Assembly (NCBI GenBank): GCA_965649825.1
Contig: OZ287699.1
Coordinates: forward strand, 124,001 to 188,000
DNA: 64,000 nucleotides
Reading direction: 5' to 3'
DNA from: Penicillus capitatus
Lineage: Eukaryota > Chlorophyta
Shown here: piece by piece, positions 56,798 to 64,000 of the stretch
Layout of the letters: each line of letters begins with the position of its first letter
Numbering within the stretch: the first letter of the stretch is position 1
Made by a program: the position numbers and the translations under genes
The notes under the pieces: model-generated
What the model saw: the letters and a program-made list of their open reading frames with translations, nothing else
Database searches by the model: none
Told to the model about the DNA's origin: nothing

Positions 56798-59503
56798 CTA
56801 AGAAGCCAGGAGATTAACAAGATCTTCGAGTCTGCACAGCACAGCTGGATCCGTGGAACAGACGAGGTCCAGAGGGGTCTTCCCGTTCTCGTCCCGTCTC
56901 GTCTTTGATGCTCCGATGGCGATGAGGACCTGAGCCATACGGTCAGAATCGATAAGAGGCGGCGCGTGACGGACTTTGGCGGTGTTCAGATTCTTCCACT
57001 GCGCTGCACAGTGGAGCGGGGTCCTCCCCACAACGTCCACGGCTTCTAAGTTGGCTCCCCTCCCCAAGAGAATCTGCGAAACGGGCTCAGAACAGAAAAC
57101 CAGAGGCCAGTCGCGAGTCACCTTCGCCATCTCGGCCTGTCCGCTGGCTGAGGCATAGTGAAGTGGCGTCCACAGGTATGTCGTGCTCGGGGCGTCCACC
57201 TTGGCTCCGCCTTCCAACAGGATCTGTCGATCCAACGGCAATTCGGCCAAACCACGGAGCGATTCTGCGGTACGTACCTCTGCGACGTCGACATGTCCGG
57301 TCATTGCTGCATAGTGGAGTGGGGTTAGTCCGTTCACCTTGGCGGCCTTTGGGTTCGCCCCGTGTTCGATCAGCTCCTTAACACCACACGAAGATCGAGA
57401 TGTCGTCCGACGCACTCTCCCGGGTCACCCGTGCGATGGCGGCGGATCCTGTCACGGCGGCAACGTGAAGCGGCGTCTCGCCTTCGACGCTCCTCGGATT
57501 AGTGTTGGCCGAGTGCGCCATCAACACCTTGGCGCACTTAACAGCGTCGAATGCGGCTGTCCAGTGCAGAAGCGTAGAGCCATCGCGCAGAAGGCGTTTG
57601 TTCATGCCTTCTTCGTGGAGTATCGTGTTCGGATCCAGTCCTGTGCCGAGAATCCATTCAACGGTCGCCTCGTCATCTCGCTTTATGGCTGCTGCCATCA
57701 CCTAGACATCAGGTCCGTCCGACGATGAGCAGACACGGAACCGGCGTATTCCTACGAGAAGCAACGTATCTGTGCTGTCGAGGTGTGACCTGCTGTCCTT
57801 CAGTTCTTCTTGGCTGTATTTGGACAGAATAGTGCCCATAGGCATTGTCTGCGGAACTGGTTGTTCGGCCTTCTTGGCCGCTTCCGGTGACGGCGTCGCT
57901 ATCGGCTTCTCACTCTTTTCTGTGGTCTTGGTCTTCTCTACCGGTGACGGTGTCGCTATCGGCTTCTCACTCTTTTCTGTGGTCTTGGTCTGGTCTACCG
58001 GAGACGGTGTTACTATCGGCTTCTCACTCTTTTCTGTGGTCTTGGTCTGGTCTACCGGAGACGGTGTTACTATCGGCTTCTCACTCTTTTCTGTGGTCTT
58101 GGCCTGTTCCGGAGCGGACACCTCTTCAGTCTGCTTCTCGCTCTTCTCTGACGCTGTAGGTTCTTCTTTTGCTACTCCAACCTACATTTCACGAAATTCT
58201 CTTTCCAGTCAAATTAAGCGTCAGCTATATCCAAGAAGAAAAATGCCACATATGACAACAACACACGGGAACTGCGTTTTCAAGGATTCTACTTGAGTGC
58301 CTGCCGCTGGTTTTTCCTGATCCTTTTGGTCATGAGGTTCTTTCTTGGGCTCGGCCTTCGGCACAAACATGCAGCGACTCGGTTTCGTTTTGCCTCCAAT
58401 CGTTTTCATGATCCAGGTCCTGAAGAAGGAAACACTGGTGTACACAGCACAAGTCTTGCCCTCTGAATCGGAAGTGCTGAAGGACATGAAACCGATCAGC
58501 AGATCCTCGCTGGGATTTCCTTTCGCCAGCTTGCCCTTCGGCCGATCGGCCAGCAAAACAGGACTTCCCTTTTCCCCTAGAAAGCGCAAGCGTCGAAGCC
58601 TGAACAGAAGAAGCGACCTTCAGCTTCTCAGCCCACCTGTCCAGTTGTCGGTCTCTCCGCCGTCGATGCACAGCCAACTTCTCTTGGATACGATCTGCGG
58701 GTACTTCTGACAGGCGTCGTTGTTGCGGTTCTTGACCTCGCAGCTGCAGCAGCCACACTTGCGCGAAGATTTGCCCTCGGCGACCCAGCGAGACAGCGGA
58801 ACGTCCATGGTTGCGCCTTCGAACATCCATTCGCGGAAGAACCGCGGAATGGGGTAGTTCGCATTGCGGTCCAGCTTCAACATTGCGACGTTGGACCCAT
58901 AGGCGGCGTCGCCGAACCAATCCTCATGCAGGTAGGCATCGACGACGTGGAAAACCTGCACGATCGGTCGGATCTTTGTGCGAGAGGTCGCTTTCAAGGG
59001 AAACTGCTCACCTGCTCCTCGGCCGGTGCGTTGGCGACGGGACTGCTGCAGTAGATGAGGGGGTAGCAGCCGGCGGAGTCGTCGCTGTTAGGGTCGACGC
59101 AGTGCACCGTCGTCAGAAGCCATTTACGGTGGACAAGGGTGGCCGTACAAAGGTGTTTTCGCGTTCCCGCCTTCCGGACGCTGCATACGTACGGGAATCT
59201 GCTTTCGCCTGCGCGCTTGCCTTGAGGGCGACAGTGACGGTTCGTCGCGTTGGCCTCGAGACCTCGAGGGCACAGGGATGCGACTTTCTGTTCGGCGACA
59301 CCTGTCAATAACGGGTTCAGGTCGCCGTAATCTACAGCACGACGACCATTTTCCGTCGGACGGATGTTGGCACGGGTCGCACCTGAGCTGCCGTATGAAG
59401 GATTAGGTGCGAACAGCAGCAGCGTCAGCCACAGCCTTGTCAGCAGTGACTCCACCTTTCCCGAGAGGAGCTGACGTCTGCTTGGGGAAGAACGTTCGGA
59501 CAT
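56798..59503 (-). CDS. Secreted trypsin-like pseudoprotease - TEKSEKP linker - ankyrin repeats (gene G)
   Basis: ATG 59503; N-terminal hydrophobic stretch LTRLWLTLLLFAPNPSYGSS (signal peptide). S1 fold: ESRFPYVCSVRKAGTRKHLC, TATLVHRKWLLTTVHC (His57), SNVAMLKLDRNA (Asn where Asp102 is expected) and GEKGSPVLLADRP (Lys at the Ser195 position). A roughly 105-nt intron after AAGTQ joins VGVAKEEPTASEKSEKQ, then four 19-residue repeats (KTTEKSEKPIVTPSPVD), then about five ankyrin repeats (DGSTLLHWTAAF, NGLTPLHYAAMTGH, TYLWTPLHYASASGQ, VGRTPLHCAAQ, NGKTPLDLVCS). Introns of about 45-60 nt fit throughout. The protease and ankyrin parts could be two genes if the 58.2-kb intron is not spliced, but frame, compositional continuity and the lack of a start for the ankyrin part favour one. 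Confidence 0.7.
57873..58105 (-). repeat. Four 57-bp tandem repeats (TEKSEKP linker)
   Basis: In-frame 19-codon units KTTEKSEKPIV/ATPSPV.. repeated four times, nearly identical at DNA level (ACCGGAGACGGTGTTACTAT on plus). They form an extended charged linker between protease and ankyrin domains. Confidence 0.85.
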
Positions 59504-61131
59504 GGCTTGACTGCTTGCTACGTGAAATGAACTTCGGAATCGAGGCGCAAATGGGTGGACCCTGAGCCATCTCCTAATTTTAGACTTTCAATTTGATCAA
59601 TGCAACACTGTCCTCCTCTCTGAAGACTACAGAGGCACTGTCCTGGTTCCAGATTTTTCATCGATGCATATCCGTGGCACTCGGACACTTTCATTCGATG
59701 CAAGAACGGACGACCTGTTTTCTGCCTCCGTCTGAAGTCCAAGTTCCGTTGACGGATGACCGACTGACTGACGAGACGCTGCTGGAGACAGAGATGCTGT
59801 TTCTGCAGCTCCTTCACTCTCTGTTCTGCATCTTCGTTCCAATGCTCTCTCCAGACTGGAATGTTAGATCAGAGGAGCCGTCTCGCTGCTGCCTGAAGTG
59901 AGATTGGTACCAGACAGTCACATACAATGCGAAACAAGAAGTCAGAGAATACGTCGATCTGCCGGACGGCAAACACTGCACACTCTCCGCGGCGCATCTG
60001 GAGCAAAAGGATCTGCTGGGGCGCATATGCATGACAGACCTTACCTACCTGCCAGCCTTGCTTTATAAACGCGGCCTGCGATTCAGCGAGATACATCCGT
60101 ATCGTTCTCACTGCCACGGCCAAACACCGATACCTTTTGACCATCGCCGTGCCCTCTTTACGACTGCGGCTTCCGAAGAGGAGGGAAACACAGCTGTCCC
60201 ATCAGCCAGCAGAAGTTCGACCTAATTCATCCCAGCAGAAGGCAGTTCGTTCTTGCTCCTGCGCGTCTTCCGCTAAGACAGAGTTGATTACTTCGTCTAA
60301 CTTGTCCATCGTCACTAAGCCCCTGATCTGCGACCCAGACCTTGTTACTTCATATGAATCCGACCGCAGATCCAACTCCTCGCATCATTCTGGCAATCTC
60401 TCATTCTCTGGATAAAGGCCATAAGGAGTAAGTAGATTATCTAACGATTCAGACAGCCCATTCGACTGCCAGCAAGGAGAATGGTTTCGATTGGAGCAGA
60501 CGGGATGTGCATGTCGCCCGTTGATCGACTTGATCGCAGACAAACGAACGGCGCACCACGCCAGAGGAGCTTCTGGTTCGTTCATCGCTTGCCGCGAACG
60601 GAGACTGTGATAACCCTTTGGCAGAAGACAAGCACGCGCACACGGGGTCGCCTTCCATGCGCGACGACTACTGCCGTCACATCGTCGCGTTCTGCCCGTC
60701 GTGACGATTATGTAAGACCTTTGTGCGACGCGACTGGTAACCCCGTATGCGAAGTTGAACATTTGCCGAACGCGCCTTTGTCCCCCATTTCTCAGTGTCT
60801 GTCCGTCGAGTATGAAAAGTATGGACAGAAACTGCATTAGCGAATGTGTGAGAGTCTGTCGGGTATCTTGTCAACGCCTGACTTCGATACAACGACTCTT
60901 CTTCGACGTCGAACCCTAACGACAGGCGACGTTTATATCAGTTGGTAGATAAAGCTCATTCGTTCTGGGTGACGGCCACGCACTCCATTCGACAAGGAAG
61001 CGATCATCGAGAACGGGAGGCCACAGTAGCGATGGCGTCGCGAGGCGACAGTCTATAATCTTGTTGTTGTTCCGATCTGTCGCCTCCTCGAAAGGCTAGA
61101 TGAGCGCACGACAGCATTTTAGACTGTTTCG
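59504..61131. other. Region with a possible unrecognised minus-strand gene
   Basis: Several minus-strand frames look coding: LDLRSDSYEVTRSG and MDKLDEVINSVLAEDAQEQE (about 60.3 kb), YAPQQILLLQMRRGECAVF (about 60.0 kb), VKELQKQHLCLQQRLVSQS (about 59.75 kb, coiled-coil-like). An in-frame TGA separates ENERLPE from CEELDLRSD near 60.39 kb, so an intron must lie there if this is one gene. No domain recognised. 60.84-61.13 kb shows nothing. Confidence 0.3.
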
Positions 61132-61680
61132 TTAACACAACGACATGGAAATAAAGAAAGAAACTACCAACCGAGCACCTGAGTCTCGAAAAGACGCGAT
61201 CTTTCGTCTTTGCGATCTCCTACCACGTTTCGTACGCATGGACCGTACAGCGCCATGCCTGCATCGACCTTGAAGTACGCTCTTGGATGGATTTGCGTCG
61301 TTCATCAGCTGGAGTTTGAAGCAGATGTTCACACTGTCCTCGTTGTTCGATTTCAACCGCATGCCAATGTGTCCATCGGCGTTCTCCACGATTAGCTCCC
61401 TATCAGGCAACTTGAGGGTTGTCGGCGAATGCGCGACGAAGAGGCTTTACCATCGACTGCCGGCAATGGTGAACGGATCTGTTACGAATTCCTCGGCGCC
61501 AGAGTCCAAGAAATACCTGTGGACCAGACACTTCCGTCGCGGAAGTCAGAATGAGCTGCTCCGCATGGGTCCGTGCGCTCACTTCGTACCGACCGGATAG
61601 GCGGCAGGTTTGGAGGGTGTACGAGTAGCTGACACCGTTGCTCGATCCGCTTCCGGCTACGAAGCACTCAAGTCAGTGAA
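61132..61680 (-). pseudogene. Truncated MATH gene (gene D)
   Basis: Exons matching only the first half of genes A-C: GSGSSNGVSYSYTLQTC (about 61.65 kb), EEFVTDPFTIAGSRW|ELIVENADGHIGMRL and VNICFKLQLMNDANPSKSV. It has the same phase-2 Trp-codon intron (about 61395-61449). After this the frame stops by 61132 and no second MATH or RING follows. Its upstream sequence is duplicated with that of gene C and holds a TATA-like CTTATATACC (minus strand, about 61906). Could be a short functional protein, but truncation relative to all paralogues suggests decay. Confidence 0.55.
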
Positions 61681-62879
61681 ACGCTTGTCGAAATGCATTG
61701 CTGCCGACACGTAGCCTGCTTCCAGACCGCTTTGTGGCGCCGGGGCAGTCAACCTCGAAGTGCGGCAAACATATCGCCGGAACAAACGAAAGCAGAACAG
61801 CCGAGTTCTTCGTGTAACCAAGCCGTAAGATAGAGCTCTACGATTAGGAAGAAGTGCGGAGCCTTTCCAGTGATGGGGGTACTGACGACACGGACTTCTT
61901 CCGGTATATAAGACAGCAGGGACGTCGCATCAGAAAAGGCGCTCACTCGCGGATAATGGCGCGTTTCTCATGCAGCAACGGCGCTTGTTCGTCCAAACGC
62001 CACGACGTCTCTGTCAACCGACTTGCCACAGAGGAATGTTGACCTGGCACGGAATTGTGTCAGTCGGTCGTTTGACCTTTCACTTTTAACCGAATCGGAA
62101 TGGCTCTTGTGGCCTGAAGCCGCTAAAAATGTTCGATCGATCAGGCTCGATGTCTGTTTACATGATCGTCTTGATACGACCGAATTACGGCGCCGCCGTC
62201 ACGCGAAAAAGACGACCCGGCGCACGATCTTAGGTCACCACAAAGAGAAGTCGATATTCAAAAATCCAAGAAGCTGCCTGACCGTGCTTCTGTATGAAAC
62301 GCAGTTCTGAACATGCGAGAAGAGCAACCTCTCCTTCATTACGTATATCATCTATGCTACCAAGACACCCAGGTGGACTCAACAGCACACTGTTGGCAAC
62401 AAAGCGGATATTTAAGCTCCAAGTCAACGCAGTGAAACTGCTGCTACCGTGCACGTCGCAAACAGTCCTGCCTTGGAGCCGTCACATCATTGAGAAGTCA
62501 AGAACAAGTGCTTAAGCATGAACGGGTTCATTGAGAAAGACTCAACGACGATGAGATTGTACAGAACGCAATGCATCAGAAATCCATTCGAACAACGCAC
62601 ATCGAAATGCGTATTCAGTTCTCTCAGACGAAGAGGCAAGACAAATATCCACGATGCCTTCAATCACCGTATCATCACCTAGTCTCACTCTAAGCAACGA
62701 CTCGTGAACGGGACAACGATGTTGGCGTCGTTGCTTGTCGTAAACGCAGAGTGGCGTATCGAATGATACTGCCGAATCTGTTAATTGTGGCATCAGAAAA
62801 CCATCTCCCTGCGCCAACAAGAGCAGCAGATTTGCATTCGAGCCAGCGTGTTCGCGTACATCCACCGGCCATCCGTCGA
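61681..62879. other. Divergent upstream region of genes D and H
   Basis: 61.87-62.11 kb duplicates sequence upstream of gene C. The remainder has short frames only and nothing recognised. Confidence 0.35.
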
Positions 62880-64000
62880 ATGTGCGGTGCGAAAAGGCTG
62901 AAGCCATTCATTTTGAAGCTCTGGTTATGCTTGCTAACCTTGACGCCAAGTTCTTTTTCTGACAGTACGCGTACCGACGAGATCAGCATCGCATCCGAAG
63001 AACAGAACTGGCCTTCTCCGGGTCACGACAACCGAGATGCGCCACTTTGGCTTAGCTCCAACCAAAGTGCCGCAGTGTTACCGCTGCATGATAGAGGGAC
63101 CGCATGGACGAACCGTCCTTGCTGTGAAGGAGCGGAAGAGGAGCAGTTCAGCAGATTTCCTTACTTATGCAGCCTGCGGCTGTCCGGAAGTCGAAAACAC
63201 GTCTGCACCGCCACACTCATTGACCAGAGATGGATCTTGGCAGCCGCTCACTGCATCGATCCGAATCTTCGTCAATCGGCTGGGTGTTATCCTCTCGTCT
63301 ACTGCGGCGATTCCAGAGTCAACACACCAAGCGCAGAAAAGGTGATGCGTATGGCTCTGGCCAGGAATGAAAGGAAGATCACCTCTTGCCTGCCCTCTCT
63401 GTAGATCTTCCATGTCGTCGAAGCTTATGTACACGAAGATTGGATCGGGGACGTCTTCTACGGTTCCGACGTTGCTATGCTGAAGCTGGACAGAAATGCT
63501 GAACTTCCTATTCCGCGTTTGTTCCGCGAGGGGATGGTTTTGAAGGAAGACATGGAGCTGCTTTCGTCCTCATGGCGCATGGTGAAGCATTCCATCCACG
63601 TCAAAGAAGAAAGGCAAGGTGGCGGCGATGGCGGCGGCCCAGCCGCATTACTCAATCGCCATATGTGCACGAAACAACCCGATATCATATCGAAGAAGAG
63701 TTGGTTATGCATCGGCGCGCGGACAGAGAATTCGCCAGACGGTGAATCAGAATACGGGCCTCTGGCTTTGCGTTCGAAGTTTGTGTCTTCTATAGGCGAA
63801 TCGGCACATCCCCTTCTGTTGGTTGACCGGCCAAAAGGGCATCTGGAGAGGGGGCAGCCAGAGGAGGATCTGTTGGTCGGTCTCATGTCTTTTCACGCAT
63901 CGCATGCAGTATGTCCATCGTGTTCTGTCTACACCAGCGTTGCGTATTTCAGAGAATGGGTGCTGGAAACGATGAAGGGCAGTTTCTTGCCGAGCCGCTG
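62880..64000 (+). CDS. Secreted trypsin-like (S1) protease, 3' partial (gene H)
   Basis: ATG 62880 gives MCGAKRLKPFILKLWLCLL, a signal peptide. S1 fold: SRFPYLCSLRLSGSRKHVC, TATLIDQRWILAAAHC (His57), FYGSDVAMLKLDRNAELP (Asp102) and GESAHPLLLVDRPKG (Ser195 in a variant of GDSGGP), then LLVGLMSFHAS and SVAYFREWV. Introns at about 63342-63404 and about 63742-63796 match those of gene G in position. The triad is complete, although the residues around Ser (Glu for Asp194; Ala-His for Gly-Gly) are unusual and no IVGG-type activation site was seen, so activity is uncertain. The window ends inside or just after the protease domain; a linker or ankyrin tail like gene G's cannot be excluded. Confidence 0.75.

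Noticed and set aside
57873-58105. Tandem 57-bp repeats considered as a minisatellite unrelated to genes
   Set aside because: They are in frame with flanking exons and encode a regular charged linker.

Overview
This is eukaryotic nuclear DNA, most likely from an intron-rich protist or alga with a compact genome. Genes lie on both strands and are split by very short introns, mostly 41-61 nt with GT-AG ends and a few with GC-AG ends. Start sites often need splicing to reach. TATA boxes precede several genes, and LTR retroelements are present. A plant-type peroxisomal acyl-activating enzyme and organelle-type presequences fit a photosynthetic or secondarily plastid-bearing lineage, but the sequence alone does not fix the clade.

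Layout. 1-2571 (-): acyl-activating enzyme of the AAE17/18 group, running off the left edge. 3152-9058 (+): a very large beta-helix-repeat membrane protein. 9.5-14.8 kb (+): two tandem MATH/TRAF-domain genes; the second ends in an MDM2-like RING and the first has lost it. 15.6-21.9 kb (+): an NLR-like NB-ARC/TPR protein with recently amplified TPR units. 22.9-28.1 kb: a young Ty3/gypsy element with identical LTRs and an intact 1469-codon gag-pol. 30.5-31.4 kb: a miniature LTR element (TRIM-like). 32-36 kb: small unrecognised genes and a HAD 'Swiss Army Knife'-type protein.

37.9-52.0 kb is the conserved core: Rae1/Gle2 (+), an unrecognised acidic multi-exon protein (-), ornithine aminotransferase (+), a [2Fe-2S] ferredoxin-like protein (+) and organellar ClpB (+). 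The last three are packed head to tail with gaps of 9 and 88 bp. They are followed by a MATH / USP7-ICP0-binding-like / RING protein (+), a small basic protein (-) and a two-TM cysteine-rich protein (+).

53-64 kb is an accessory, duplicated region. It holds two more MATH genes (-), one with a decayed RING and one truncated, and two trypsin-like genes. One trypsin-like gene (-) has lost two triad residues and is spliced to a TEKSEKP repeat linker plus ankyrin repeats. The other (+) keeps His, Asp and Ser and runs off the right edge.

Themes. Proteins built from TRAF/MATH, RING, NB-ARC-TPR, ankyrin and secreted-protease modules are concentrated here and show duplication and decay, as in recognition or immune-type repertoires; that role is inference. 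A 9-mer, TGATGTGAC, recurs in introns of the housekeeping genes far above chance and may be a lineage-specific branch-site motif. The window should be read as spliced exons: most single open frames are interrupted exons or antisense shadows.
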